From G963422445 sp963422445 (GTDB taxonomy: Bacteria; Pseudomonadota; Alphaproteobacteria; Thalassobaculales; Thalassobaculaceae), in assembly GCA_963422445.2 (NCBI GenBank), contig OY729512.2, positions 3,968,001 to 4,032,000 on the forward strand: a DNA stretch of 64,000 nt, given 5' to 3'. Position numbers and translations under genes: made by a program. Position 1 is the stretch's first letter. Every line of letters begins with the position of its first letter. The notes beneath the pieces were generated by a model. The model did not search any database. It worked only from the letters and a program-made list of their open reading frames with translations, and was not told the origin of the DNA. Below, one piece after another: positions 55,332 through 64,000 of the stretch.

Positions 55332-56337
55332 AACGGATCCTCGGGTCGAGCATGCCGTAGAGCAGGTCGGCAATCAGATTGAAAGCCACGATCAGGATCG
55401 CGAAAATGAAGGTTACGGTCTGTACGGTCGGAATATCCGCACTCTCGATCGCGCCGATCAATAACTGTCCGACACCATTTATCCGGAAAATCTGCTCGGT
55501 GATAATAGCCCCCGCGAAGGTCGTTGGAAGACCCAGGGCAATCACTGTCACGACCGGGATCATGCTGTTCCGGAGTAGATGCACCAAGACAACGACGGAC
55601 TCCGTCATACCCTTGGCGCGAGCCGTTCGCACATATTCCTGATTCAGATTGTCCAGCATCGACGATCGCATGAACCGGCTGAGCTGTGCCGCATTGAACA
55701 GGCCCAGAACCATGACCGGCATGATCATTTGTTTGAACTGATAGACGAAACTGTCGAAATCGGTCACCTCATGCGTCGTGTCGTAAATCGATGGCAACCA
55801 GCCGAGAATCACACTGAAAATCACGATCATCACAGTGCCGGTGAAGAAGGTCGGAACCGAGAAGCCGAGCATGGCCACGAAGGTGCCGAGCTGATCGAAA
55901 ATCGAGTATTGTTTGTAAGCTGAGATCACCCCGATCGGGACGGCAATAAGGATTGCGACCAGATACGACACCCCGACGACGGACAGAGTCTGCGGCAGCC
56001 GTTCGGCGATCAGATCGACAACCGGCGCCCGGGTCGACCAGGACCGGACACGCAATCGTTCCTCGGAGTTGCCGATTTCGATCTGCCAGTATTGCTCGAT
56101 GAGATTCAACGGCTCGTTGACCATGAACTGTTCGAGCCATTTGAGATATCGGATGTGAAACGGCTGGCCGAGACCGAGGCTCTGCTTGATCATTTCCCGG
56201 ACTTCTTCGGGAATGGTCATAGGCAACTGAGCTGTCGGATCGCTTGGTGCAAGATCAAGCAACGCGAAAATGATGAAACTGATGACCAGCAATGTCGGGA
56301 CCGCAAAAAGCAGGCGCCGGACGGCAAATCTGAGCAT
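55324..56337 (-). CDS. Peptide/nickel-type ABC transporter permease (DppB/OppB)
   Basis: A 337-residue permease of the DppB type: MLRFAVRRLLFAVPTLLVIS begins the first helix, and a long periplasmic loop carries PEEVREMIKQSLGLGQPF. The EAA loop is YVRTARAKGMTESVVVLVHL. The helices, including TFFTGTVMIVIFSVILGWLP, match a six-span permease. It overlaps the DppC gene by 8 bases and follows the solute-binding protein with 84 bases between them. Confidence 0.93.
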   Translation of the reverse strand: MLRFAVRRLLFAVPTLLVISFIIFALLDLAPSDPTAQLPMTIPEEVREMIKQSLGLGQPFHIRYLKWLEQFMVNEPLNLIEQYWQIEIGNSEERLRVRSWSTRAPVVDLIAERLPQTLSVVGVSYLVAILIAVPIGVISAYKQYSIFDQLGTFVAMLGFSVPTFFTGTVMIVIFSVILGWLPSIYDTTHEVTDFDSFVYQFKQMIMPVMVLGLFNAAQLSRFMRSSMLDNLNQEYVRTARAKGMTESVVVLVHLLRNSMIPVVTVIALGLPTTFAGAIITEQIFRINGVGQLLIGAIESADIPTVQTVTFIFAILIVAFNLIADLLYGMLDPRIRYD

Positions 56338-56421
56338 TGGGCGGCCCCGTGGATTGCTGTCGAAGGATCAAGGGAATGGACGGCCGGCCGTCAATCGCGG
56401 CCGTCCAGTTCCGGATTCGAA

Positions 56422-58134
56422 CTATTTCTTCCGGTGCCAGTCCTGAATGTTCCAGGGAGTCGCATCCCAAGCATTCGGATAGGCCCCACCCCCGAGGCTG
56501 TTGGCGCGGGCTGCAACGCCGCCACGATGAATCAATGGAATCATCGCCCCGTAATCGACAAGCATGTCGTTCATTTGTTTGGCGATTACCGCACGCTCTT
56601 CCAACGCCGCCGTGACCGCCAGATTGGCAGCCAGCTTGTCATACTCGGGATCGCAGTAGCGTGGCATGTTCTGGCCGATCCACTGGTTGTGCGGGCCCGG
56701 CATCTTGTCGCACGTCCAGCGCAGCATGTAATTCTCCGGATCGGTTCCGTTGAACAGGTTGGTGTACATCTCGATATCCGAGAAGAACTTCTGGAACGTA
56801 TCCGAGGTTGACTGGTCGCCGCCGAAGAAGACCGATGCACTGATGTTCTTGAGCTCGGTTTCAACTCCGATCTCCTGCCACATCTGCTTGATCAGGGCCT
56901 GTGTTCCCTGGCGCACGGAATTCGTCGAGGTTTGGTACAGGATCGAAAGACGGACGCCGTCCTTTTCACGAACGCCATCAGAGCCACGTTCCCAGCCGGC
57001 ATCGTCAAGCAGCTTGTTTGCCGCATCGGTGTCCTGGGTCTTGCACCAGTCATTCGCTGTCGATGCGTAGATTGCCGGCGCCGGCAGCACATTGCAGGTT
57101 ACCCGGCCGGCCGGCCCATATCCGGCATCTACTAGAATCTGACGATCGATCGCGAGCGAAAGTGCCCTGCGTACCGACGGATCGGTGAGAAACGGATGCG
57201 GATTGTTCCCATCCTGATATGTTCCCCGCTTGTCGCCAACTGACGGGTCGACATTGGTCAATTGCACCATCAAGCGCTCGACCGCGGTCCCGAAGGCGGT
57301 GATCACTTCACCTTTCCCGGCCTGAGCCATCGTCGAGAGAATCTCCGGTTCAACCTGCAGATTCCAGGCGTAATCGAATTCACCGGTCTCGAGCACCGCG
57401 CGGGCCGCCGAGACGGCATCGCCGCCGCCCTTCAGCAAGACCGAACCGAAATGCGGTTTACCTGAGATCCGGTAGTTTTCGTTGGCCCCATAGAGCACCA
57501 CATCGTTCGGTCGGAATTCCTTCACCTTGAATGGCCCGGTGCCGATGGTCCCGAAATTCTGTTCGGTGCATTCGGGCGCCTTGGCGCCCATGCAGTTCTC
57601 AAACTGCTTCTTCTGGAAGATCGGCACCTCGGATCCGACGAACGGTCCATAAGGAAACGGCTTCGCGACGTTGAAGACGATTCTGACCGTATGATCGTCG
57701 GTCGCCGTGACGGACGCCACGTCCTGGAACCGTTCGGCGGCGTTGCAACCGCCTTCCGGATGCATACAGTAGTCGGCCGTGAATTCGACGTCATGCGCGG
57801 TGAACGGTGTTCCATCCGACCAGACCACGCCCTTGAGGAGCTTCCAGGTGATCGTTTTCAGGTCCGCGGAGACGCCGCCATTGGCAACCGTCGGGATTTC
57901 CTCGGCCAGCGTCGGAATCATGTTGCCCTTGGTATCGTAATGCGCCAGCGGCTCGATGATCAGCGACGAGGCATGAATGTCCTTGGTACCGCCGGACAGG
58001 AATGGATTAAGGATCGAAGGCGCCTGCCAATAGAGGATCCGGAGTTCCCCGTCGGCACCGCGCTCGGCGAGCGCGGTGCCAGCCGACAGCGCGACCGCGG
58101 CCGCCGCCAGCGCCAGGTTTCGAAACATTGTCAT
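56422..58134 (-). CDS. Peptide ABC transporter solute-binding protein (SBP_bac_5)
   Basis: A 570-residue periplasmic binding protein. The N-terminus MTMFRNLALAAAAVALSAGT and the following ALA constitute a Sec signal peptide with cleavage around residue 23. The mature part shows family-5 features such as ILYWQAPSILNPFLSGGTKD, TFTADYCMHPEG-type loops and FLTDPSVRRALSLAIDRQIL. I chose the ATG at 58134 because GGGAG lies 8 bases ahead and the signal peptide then starts the protein; longer starts read through non-homologous sequence. It supplies oligopeptides, nickel or similar solutes to the DppB/C permeases. Confidence 0.93.
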   Translation of the reverse strand: MTMFRNLALAAAAVALSAGTALAERGADGELRILYWQAPSILNPFLSGGTKDIHASSLIIEPLAHYDTKGNMIPTLAEEIPTVANGGVSADLKTITWKLLKGVVWSDGTPFTAHDVEFTADYCMHPEGGCNAAERFQDVASVTATDDHTVRIVFNVAKPFPYGPFVGSEVPIFQKKQFENCMGAKAPECTEQNFGTIGTGPFKVKEFRPNDVVLYGANENYRISGKPHFGSVLLKGGGDAVSAARAVLETGEFDYAWNLQVEPEILSTMAQAGKGEVITAFGTAVERLMVQLTNVDPSVGDKRGTYQDGNNPHPFLTDPSVRRALSLAIDRQILVDAGYGPAGRVTCNVLPAPAIYASTANDWCKTQDTDAANKLLDDAGWERGSDGVREKDGVRLSILYQTSTNSVRQGTQALIKQMWQEIGVETELKNISASVFFGGDQSTSDTFQKFFSDIEMYTNLFNGTDPENYMLRWTCDKMPGPHNQWIGQNMPRYCDPEYDKLAANLAVTAALEERAVIAKQMNDMLVDYGAMIPLIHRGGVAARANSLGGGAYPNAWDATPWNIQDWHRKK

Positions 58135-58213
58135 CTGCTGTCTCCCTCTTGTTGTTTTGTCTTCCCGGACTCTCCGGTCAGATCTGCTGTATCGCAAGCA
58201 ATCGATATGATTG

Positions 58214-59224
58214 CTATGCTGCATGATGGCATGCGACATGGCGTCCCGGTTCGATTTCACGCCAGACCGGATCTTCGATCCGACAGATATCGGTCGCGAT
58301 TGGGCAGCGTGTGCAGAAATTGCATCCTTCCGGCGGGTTTGCCGGGCTCGGCAGATCTCCCTTCAGCACGATATGTTCCCGGGTCGCCTCGACGGTGGGA
58401 TTTGGAATCGGAACGGCTGACAGCAACGCCTGCGTATATGGGTGTTTCGGCGTTCCGTACAGTTGGCGCCGGTCCGCAAGTTCGACGATCTTGCCAAGAT
58501 ACATCACCGCAACCCGGTCCGCGATATGGCGAACCATACTCAGGTCGTGGCTGATGAACAGATAGGTCAGACCGAAGCGCTCCTGCAGATCTTCCAGAAG
58601 ATTGACGACCTGCGCCTGGATCGAGACATCGAGCGCCGCGATCGGCTCGTCGCAGACGATAAAGTCAGGGTTTAACGCAAACGCCCTGGCAATCCCAATG
58701 CGCTGCCGTTGTCCGCCCGAAAATTCATGCGGATAGCGGTTGGTAAACTTGGGATTGAGACCGACGGCTTCCAGAAGTTCCTCGACGCGCTCGTCACGTT
58801 CCGCTCCTTTCAGCAATCCGTGTTCGTCGATCGGTTCTCCGATCACCGACCCTATCGTCATGCGTGGATTGAGGCTGGCATGAGGATCCTGAAACACCAT
58901 CTGCATGCGTGGCCGCACCTTGCGCAAGGTTTCGCCTTTCAAGGCCGCGATGTTGACACCATCGAGCAGGACCCGGCCCGCGGTCACGTTGTAGAGCCGG
59001 ATGATGGCGCGGCCAGCCGAGGACTTCCCGCAGCCGCTTTCGCCAACCAGTCCCAGGGTTTCACCGCGCCTGATATCGAAACTGATGCCGTCCACCGCCT
59101 TGATCGTACCGACCTGGCGCCGCAGGATTCCGGCATGGATCGGAAAATACATCTTCAGACCGTCGACGGTCATCAGCGCGGCTTCCGGCCGGCCGGCCGC
59201 AGCATCGCTCGTCTCATTGACCAT
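58214..59224 (-). CDS. ABC transporter ATP-binding protein (OppF/DppF)
   Basis: A 336-residue ATPase. Walker A GESGCGKSS, signature FSGGQRQRIGIARAFAL, Walker B FIVCDEPIAALD and switch H in FISHDL are intact. The C-terminal cysteine-rich extension (CNFCTRCPIATDIC) is typical of oligopeptide ATPases. I chose ATG 59224 since it overlaps the OppD stop by 11 bases; the earlier in-frame start would overlap far more. It powers the DppB/C permeases as a heterodimer with OppD. Confidence 0.93.
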   Translation of the reverse strand: MVNETSDAAAGRPEAALMTVDGLKMYFPIHAGILRRQVGTIKAVDGISFDIRRGETLGLVGESGCGKSSAGRAIIRLYNVTAGRVLLDGVNIAALKGETLRKVRPRMQMVFQDPHASLNPRMTIGSVIGEPIDEHGLLKGAERDERVEELLEAVGLNPKFTNRYPHEFSGGQRQRIGIARAFALNPDFIVCDEPIAALDVSIQAQVVNLLEDLQERFGLTYLFISHDLSMVRHIADRVAVMYLGKIVELADRRQLYGTPKHPYTQALLSAVPIPNPTVEATREHIVLKGDLPSPANPPEGCNFCTRCPIATDICRIEDPVWREIEPGRHVACHHAA

Positions 59225-60251
59225 CGCGCGGCACTCCCCGATCGACATCCCACCAGCAGGCAACTTCATGATCGATGCCGTTTCCGGCGGCCGCCGCGTC
59301 AATCGGCCGGATTTGCGGATTCTCCCGCCAGCACCGATCGAAAACATTCGGACAGCGCGGCGCGAACGGACAGGCGGCCGGAGCGGTATCCAGGGTCGGC
59401 GGTTGCCCGGAAATGCTGTTCAGCCGCTCATTCCGATCCTCATCGAGGCTTGGCAGGGTCTCAAGCAAGGCCCGGGTATAGGGATGCTTCGGATTCGCAT
59501 ACAGGTCCGAGACCGCAGCATGTTCGACGATCAGGCCGCCATACATGACCGCGACGCGGTCGGCGATTCCCGCCACGACCCCAAGATCATGGGTGATCCA
59601 GATCATCGACATCCCGAGTTCCTGCCGCAGGTTCTTCACCAGCTCGAGAATCTGCGCCTGGATCGTTACGTCAAGGGCCGTCGTCGGCTCGTCGGCAATC
59701 AGCAGTTTGGGATCGCAAGCCAGCGCGATAGCGATCATCACCCGTTGCCGCATGCCACCGGAAAACTGATGTGGAAAATCTTCGATGCGATCAGCTGCGG
59801 ACGGGATCCCGACCAGATCGAGCAAGGCCACGGCCCGTTCGCGGGCTGCGCGCCGTGACAGGCGGAGATGTTTCCGAAGTGGTTCCATCAGCTGGAACCC
59901 GACCGTGAAGACCGGATTGAGAGAGGTCATCGGATCCTGGAAGATGAATCCGATTTCGCCGCCGCGGATCCGCCGAACATCCCGAAGCGGGAGTTTCAAG
60001 AGATCGCGGCCGTCAAACATGACTTCACCGGAATCGATTCTCGCCGGCGGCATCGGAATCAGTTTCAGCAACGACATCATGGTGACGCTCTTGCCGGACC
60101 CGCTTTCGCCGACAATTCCGAGCAACTCGCCTTCGCACAGGTGAAAACTGACGCCGTTGACCGCATGCACAGTGCCATCGCGCGTCAAAAAACTCGTCCG
60201 GAGGTCGCTCACCTCCAGAATTATGGCACCAAACGTGCCGGTCGAGGTCAT
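59214..60251 (-). CDS. ABC transporter ATP-binding protein (OppD/DppD)
   Basis: A 345-residue ATPase and the first gene of the operon. It shows Walker A GESGSGKSVTM, signature FSGGMRQRVMIAIALACDP, Walker B LLIADEPTTALD and switch histidine in WITHDLGVV. The C-terminal oligopeptide-transporter extension ACPFAPRCPNVFDRCWRE, cysteine-rich, is present. The operon order D-F-A-B-C on the minus strand puts both ATPases ahead of the binding protein. Confidence 0.93.
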   Translation of the reverse strand: MTSTGTFGAIILEVSDLRTSFLTRDGTVHAVNGVSFHLCEGELLGIVGESGSGKSVTMMSLLKLIPMPPARIDSGEVMFDGRDLLKLPLRDVRRIRGGEIGFIFQDPMTSLNPVFTVGFQLMEPLRKHLRLSRRAARERAVALLDLVGIPSAADRIEDFPHQFSGGMRQRVMIAIALACDPKLLIADEPTTALDVTIQAQILELVKNLRQELGMSMIWITHDLGVVAGIADRVAVMYGGLIVEHAAVSDLYANPKHPYTRALLETLPSLDEDRNERLNSISGQPPTLDTAPAACPFAPRCPNVFDRCWRENPQIRPIDAAAAGNGIDHEVACWWDVDRGVPRDGQ

Positions 60252-60411
60252 CTCGTTGCCGTTCCGTCAGTCATTGCCGTTCCGTGATCTCGATCAGGAC
60301 AGTTCACCGCCGGGAACCGCAAGTCTATGCCGGTTATGCCGGGTTCCGCCACCGTCATTTGCGCCGCGGCCGAATCGGTTCCGCAACCGGCGAGCTCCGC
60401 GGTAATTCACG

Positions 60412-62073
60412 TCACGCCGCCAGCGCATTTCGGCGACAGTAACAAGATGCGTTGACTGAAACATCGGCGCGGGCGATCGCAAGGTCGAGCTGCTGGCCGA
60501 TCAGGACCGATTCCACGGTTTCTCCACGGCGTTTCAGGCATTCATGAAGGCCATGCAGGCTCCAGAGATTGTTGGGATGCTGGCAGGCTCGGCTCAGCGT
60601 TCCGTCAAGACCGAGGTCTGCCCGGTATACGGCCTCGGCCTCCTCGACATGGCCCTGCTCCAGCAACAGGGCACCGAGCGCATGGCGGGCGGGCTGCATC
60701 CAACCCCAGGGTTCGTCATAGGCGAGCCCGTCGTCGAGGATCACGGCGTTACGGAGGTGCGCGAAGGCCACGTCGTAATTCCCGCACCTGTAGTCCAGTT
60801 CACCGTTCAGCATCGCTTCGGCGATTTCCAGAATGTCGCGAACCGTGTTGTTGTGAACGCGCCGACCTTCCGGCACCACCGCTTTCGCCTCGATGAAGGC
60901 TGTCCGCATGCGCTTCGCCTGTTCAACTTCGCCAAGGGCTGAATGCGCCACCGATTTTGCGTACAGCATGAAGGCTGTGGTCGCGCTGTAGAGCGTGGAA
61001 TCGGCCGGCAAGTCCTGTTCGATAATTTCCCGCCATTTGCCGAAACGCACGAGAACGTGCTGTTTCATGGCCAGATAGCCTTCGATGAAGTCGGCCATCG
61101 GTGGTGAAGGCACGCGGAGCAGATCTTCTGGCGTGGTATCGATCAATTCCTGTGCCGCGGCCATCGCAACCGAATACTGACCGAGGAACATCGCGCCGTA
61201 GATCACGAAATGATGGTTGTGCGTCCGATACATCGCATAGACGTTAAGCGCGCCCTCCCGCTCGAGAAACTTACGGTCGGCGATGGTCGCCTTGCGATTC
61301 CAGACTACGACATCGCGGTAGTGACCACAAAGCACATCGATATGAGTCGGCATGTGAATGAGGTGTCCAGCATCGGGAACTAGTTCGCGCAGCTGGTCCC
61401 CGGCGCGCAGAGCCTTCTGCGGAAACGGCGACATTTCCATCAGGTGAACGTAGAGATGGAGCAACCCGGGATGCCGCCAGGCCGCAGGCATGATGCCGAA
61501 CGCAGTGTCCATCACCTCCACCGCCTCGGGCGTTCCCGAACCCTCGGCAGCGGCTCCGGTCTCCAGATCCCACATTTTCCACGGTGTGCGATTCATGATC
61601 GCTTCGACGAATATGCAGCGCACGTCGAGGTCATCGGGGTGTGTCCGATGAACCTGTCGCATCACGTCGGTGTAATCGTCATTCCAAGGCGACTGGTCGT
61701 CGATGGGGTCGCGTTGCGGATAGCGGGCCGGCAGTGCCTCGATCAGGTCGCGTTCAACGTCGGTCACGCTATCCAGATGTTTCAACGCCATCAGCATCGC
61801 GTCATAAGCTGTCGCGAGGGCTTTCGCGCGCCCCGCCGGGTCGTAGAGATGCCAGGGCAGATTGTAATTGGGGCCGGCTCCATAGGCGATTCCCCAATGC
61901 GCCATGGCACATTCCGGGTCGTGCTCCAGTGCCTTCCTGAAACAGGATATCGCTTCCAGATGGTTGTATCCGAAGAGCCAGTTCAGCCCGCGATCGAACC
62001 AGATCTGGGTGTCCGGCGATTTCGTGGTCACGGACCGTGCATAATTCCCGAGGTCGTAGTAGCTCATATCCAT
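60412..62073 (-). CDS. Tetratricopeptide-repeat protein, uncharacterised
   Basis: A 553-residue cytoplasmic protein. TPR-like helices are visible in several places: FGYNHLEAISCFRKALEHDP (residues about 34-53), AMAHWGIAYGAG after it and further HLRNAVILDDGL and ALLLEQGHVEEAEAVYRADL near the C-terminus. It resembles an uncharacterised family often found in proteobacteria with transport or metabolism genes. The gene starts at 62073 (a second ATG 6 bases on is also possible) and ends about 160 bases before the OppD start. A regulatory or assembly role is possible, but I see no catalytic motif. Confidence 0.75.
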   Translation of the reverse strand: MDMSYYDLGNYARSVTTKSPDTQIWFDRGLNWLFGYNHLEAISCFRKALEHDPECAMAHWGIAYGAGPNYNLPWHLYDPAGRAKALATAYDAMLMALKHLDSVTDVERDLIEALPARYPQRDPIDDQSPWNDDYTDVMRQVHRTHPDDLDVRCIFVEAIMNRTPWKMWDLETGAAAEGSGTPEAVEVMDTAFGIMPAAWRHPGLLHLYVHLMEMSPFPQKALRAGDQLRELVPDAGHLIHMPTHIDVLCGHYRDVVVWNRKATIADRKFLEREGALNVYAMYRTHNHHFVIYGAMFLGQYSVAMAAAQELIDTTPEDLLRVPSPPMADFIEGYLAMKQHVLVRFGKWREIIEQDLPADSTLYSATTAFMLYAKSVAHSALGEVEQAKRMRTAFIEAKAVVPEGRRVHNNTVRDILEIAEAMLNGELDYRCGNYDVAFAHLRNAVILDDGLAYDEPWGWMQPARHALGALLLEQGHVEEAEAVYRADLGLDGTLSRACQHPNNLWSLHGLHECLKRRGETVESVLIGQQLDLAIARADVSVNASCYCRRNALAA

Positions 62074-62291
62074 TCCGGAAGACGGTTATGACGACAGGCG
62101 GCACCAGAGACCCTTTTCAGTGTGATCATATCCGAAGGCGGGCGTCGAGACAATTCGTGGAATGTCGACGCCAGCTTTCGTACGCCACATGGTGTCGCAT
62201 GCTATCGTGTCGAGGAGGTATACGAAGGTTGCCGCCGCATCATTTTGTCGTCAATGTCCGCAGTTGAAATCTGAAGCAGGGAGATTGATCC

Positions 62292-63194
62292 ATGGCGAGT
62301 CACGCGACCGGTGATGGCGGGATTCCGCCCCGCGACGCCGCGCAACGCGGCCTGACACGAATCATGACTCTTGGCGGCGCCTATGGTACCCGGAATTACA
62401 CCGTAAAAGGATTACGCGATCAGAAAGGCAAACGGGTTCTGGTCGAAACCCTGCCGTTTTCTCCGGAAGAGGCGATTGCGGCCGAAGAGGCCGGAATCGA
62501 TACGATGAAAGTGCGGTTCGATCCGAGCCAGCCCGATCCCGCGATTGCGATCCGTCGCGCGGCGCCCAATACCTTCATGGCGTTTTCGGTGCCGTTGGTC
62601 GCTGCGGCAAGCGAGACTGAAGCGGTGCGGCTTGGCTATCAGGCGATGCAGGTCGGCGCCGACGCGATCATGTGTCAATGGAGTCCGCGTTTCGTGGCAG
62701 CGGCAGCTGACGCCGGCATTCCGATCCAGGGTCATGCCGGTCTGGTTCCGCGCAAGAGCACCTGGACCGGTGGTCTTCGGGCTGTCGGCAAGACCACGGA
62801 TGAGACGCTTCAGGTCTATCGAGACATCAAGGCACTGGAAGCGGCCGGGGCCTATGCCGTTGAAGTGGAAGTCATTCCCGAACCACTTCTCGCGGAGATC
62901 AGCAAGCGGACGACATTGATAACGTCGTCAATCGGTGCCGGCAGCGGCGGCGATATCCAGTTTCTGTTTGCAGACGACATTCTCGGCAACAACCCGCCGC
63001 CCTGGCCTCGGCATTCCAAACAGTATCGCCAGCTTTATCAGATGAAGGAAGCGATGCAGCGTGAGCGGGTGGCTGGATTCCGGGAATTCATTGAGGATGT
63101 ACAGCAGGGCCGGTTTCCACAAAGCGATCATATCATCGAGGCCCCAGAGGGGTTGATCGACTCCTTCCTCGAAGCAATCGAGAGCAATGGTTAA
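62292..63194 (+). CDS. PanB-like ketopantoate hydroxymethyltransferase family protein
   Basis: A 300-residue TIM-barrel protein of the PanB family. Family blocks are recognisable: GHAGLVPRKSTWTGG and the GKTTDE loop, EAAGAYAVEVEVIPEP with the conserved glutamate, and SSIGAGSGGDIQFLFADDIL. The normal N-terminal metal-binding aspartates are hard to locate, so a PanB paralog with a different aldol-type substrate is likely. GGGAG is 8 bases before the ATG. The gene is divergent from the TPR gene, with about 220 bases of shared upstream region. Confidence 0.75.
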   Translation: MASHATGDGGIPPRDAAQRGLTRIMTLGGAYGTRNYTVKGLRDQKGKRVLVETLPFSPEEAIAAEEAGIDTMKVRFDPSQPDPAIAIRRAAPNTFMAFSVPLVAAASETEAVRLGYQAMQVGADAIMCQWSPRFVAAAADAGIPIQGHAGLVPRKSTWTGGLRAVGKTTDETLQVYRDIKALEAAGAYAVEVEVIPEPLLAEISKRTTLITSSIGAGSGGDIQFLFADDILGNNPPPWPRHSKQYRQLYQMKEAMQRERVAGFREFIEDVQQGRFPQSDHIIEAPEGLIDSFLEAIESNG

Positions 63195-63249
63195 TCTGAA
63201 GTTTTTCTGGATTCAGACGTAAGTCCTTGATTCTACGTGACCCTGTCGA

Positions 63250-63653
63250 AGGTCATGTTGTCGTCACCCTTCGGACGGATGCGTGTTTCGTGAGCGTGGA
63301 GAGGCTGTCAAGCAGGATCTGGAAGCTGTGAACTGGCACGTCGTCAGCCATGTGTTTGCATGCGACCTTGTGTCGTGCGGTCTTCGAGCAGCGTAGCGGG
63401 GCAGCGGTTGATGAGCGTTCGGGCCCTTCTCGTCGTCGAAGAGCATCGGTGCGAGGCGATCCTGCATGTGGTGCTCGACATCACAGGCGAGCATGCAGAG
63501 CAGGAGACTGGCAAAGGCAGTACATCGCTATTGGTCTGCGCCGGTGAAGGACTTGACCTTCCGATGCCCGTTGTATCGGGCAACGCAGCGAAGGAATTTG
63601 TGTCGGGGGATGTGATCCATGATCTGGGCAAAAACCAAGCTGCCGGAAAACAT
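63250..63653 (-). pseudogene. IS4-like transposase remnant (rearranged)
   Basis: Minus-strand remnant. The start MFSGSLVFAQIMDHIPRHKF and then RCVARYNGHRKVKSFTG is typical of the N-terminus of IS4-family transposases. After an in-frame TAG (63528-63530) the same frame runs into LLLCMLACDVEHHMQDRLAP with the following MLFDDE, the C-terminus of another transposase type, and PVHSFQILLDSLSTLTKH in a second frame. So an internal deletion joined two transposase parts. Confidence 0.62.
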
Positions 63654-64000
63654 TGGCGGTCCTTTCTGCATGCATCCAACGGAAGGAAGCAGGCCCCGTG
63701 GACACGCCGCGTTCAAGTCGATGACACTCCGAAAGCTTGGATAATCTGCCAACGATCGGACTGGTGCTCGCCGAAAGCCCGGATCGGCGTTAGGTTGGCC
63801 CGCAATCTGGAGACAATGTCACCGTGACGAAATCGTTGGAAACAGCTTTTCTTGCAGCGCGCCACTGGCTGTCGCAGCTCGACAAAGTGCCAATGTGAGG
63901 TGGCCTCGCCTATTCGGACAGCCTGGCAGCTTGGCCAAGGTGTATTCCGGTTGAAGTTCATGCCACCAGAATCCCCTTGAATCGATCTTCCTGTTGCTGC
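63654..64000. other. Unassigned right edge
   Basis: About 350 bases to the window edge. A minus-strand open frame at 63713-63961 has no recognised domain. It could be decayed mobile-element sequence continuing out of the window. Confidence 0.4.

Noticed and set aside
1..64000. CRISPR arrays, rRNA and tRNA genes
   Set aside because: No regularly spaced repeats, no rRNA-like conserved segments and no tRNA-like cloverleaf with a GTTCGA-type arm were seen.

Overview
The window looks like a chromosome segment of a GC-rich alphaproteobacterium, most likely Rhodospirillales-like. Three things point there: a DUF6476 / RluD-type pseudouridine synthase / RpoH neighbourhood, an alphaproteobacterial (Methanosarcina-type) phosphoserine aminotransferase, and a block of aerobic CO dehydrogenase-type (Cox) maturation genes. 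The exact taxon is an inference. I saw no rRNA, tRNA or CRISPR array.

Layout. 202-5594: a tight plus-strand operon for molybdenum-hydroxylase maturation (CoxD-like MoxR ATPase, CoxE-like VWA protein, two XdhC/CoxI proteins, a molybdopterin-binding/MobA-like fusion, an IscU-like scaffold). 5636-11000: an anchored alpha/beta hydrolase, a decayed IS110 transposase, a DOPA-dioxygenase-family protein and the GTPase TypA/BipA. 11497-17830: an acyl-CoA block (acyl-CoA ligase, alpha-methylacyl-CoA racemase, CitE-like lyase, class III CoA-transferase), then a 61-residue putative ribbon-helix-helix protein and a threonine aldolase. 17827-24995: DUF6476, the pseudouridine synthase gene and rpoH, with about 4.8 kb of nested insertion sequences wedged between the last two. 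25363-30899: more insertion sequences, including one inside a vapBC toxin-antitoxin locus that is now dead. 31141-38526: flavin-dependent luciferase-like oxidoreductases, an EamA transporter, an SDR and an oxaloacetate-decarboxylase-like enzyme, interrupted by an AT-rich segment with a pair of 113-bp MITEs. 38631-40710: an intact IS1595 element, the probable driver of those MITEs, and a decayed relative. 41574-44469: a lactonase-type propeller, then a thiolase-fold protein lacking its catalytic cysteines paired with a DUF35 protein. 44701-50432: insertion sequences around serC and a fatty acid desaturase. 50865-54196: a soluble PAS histidine kinase, an enolase-superfamily enzyme and an SDR. 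54399-60251: a complete peptide/nickel-type ABC importer operon. 60412-63194: a TPR protein and a PanB-like enzyme in divergent orientation. The right edge holds an IS4-like transposase remnant.

Together the genes suggest a heterotroph that imports peptides or similar small solutes, activates and degrades branched or sterol-like acyl-CoA compounds, and carries many flavin monooxygenase-type enzymes and a Mo-Cu (CO dehydrogenase-like) enzyme system. The striking theme is insertion-sequence load. At least ten transposase loci are present, several inserted into one another, and many are frameshifted. They sit in gene neighbourhoods that are usually intact (rluD-rpoH, serC-serA, phoR-phoB, vapBC), which fits a genome in an active phase of IS expansion and gene decay. 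The most interesting non-IS signals are the cysteine-less thiolase with its DUF35 partner, the MITE/IS1595 pair, and the rpoH promoter lying only 8 bases from an IS-cluster boundary.
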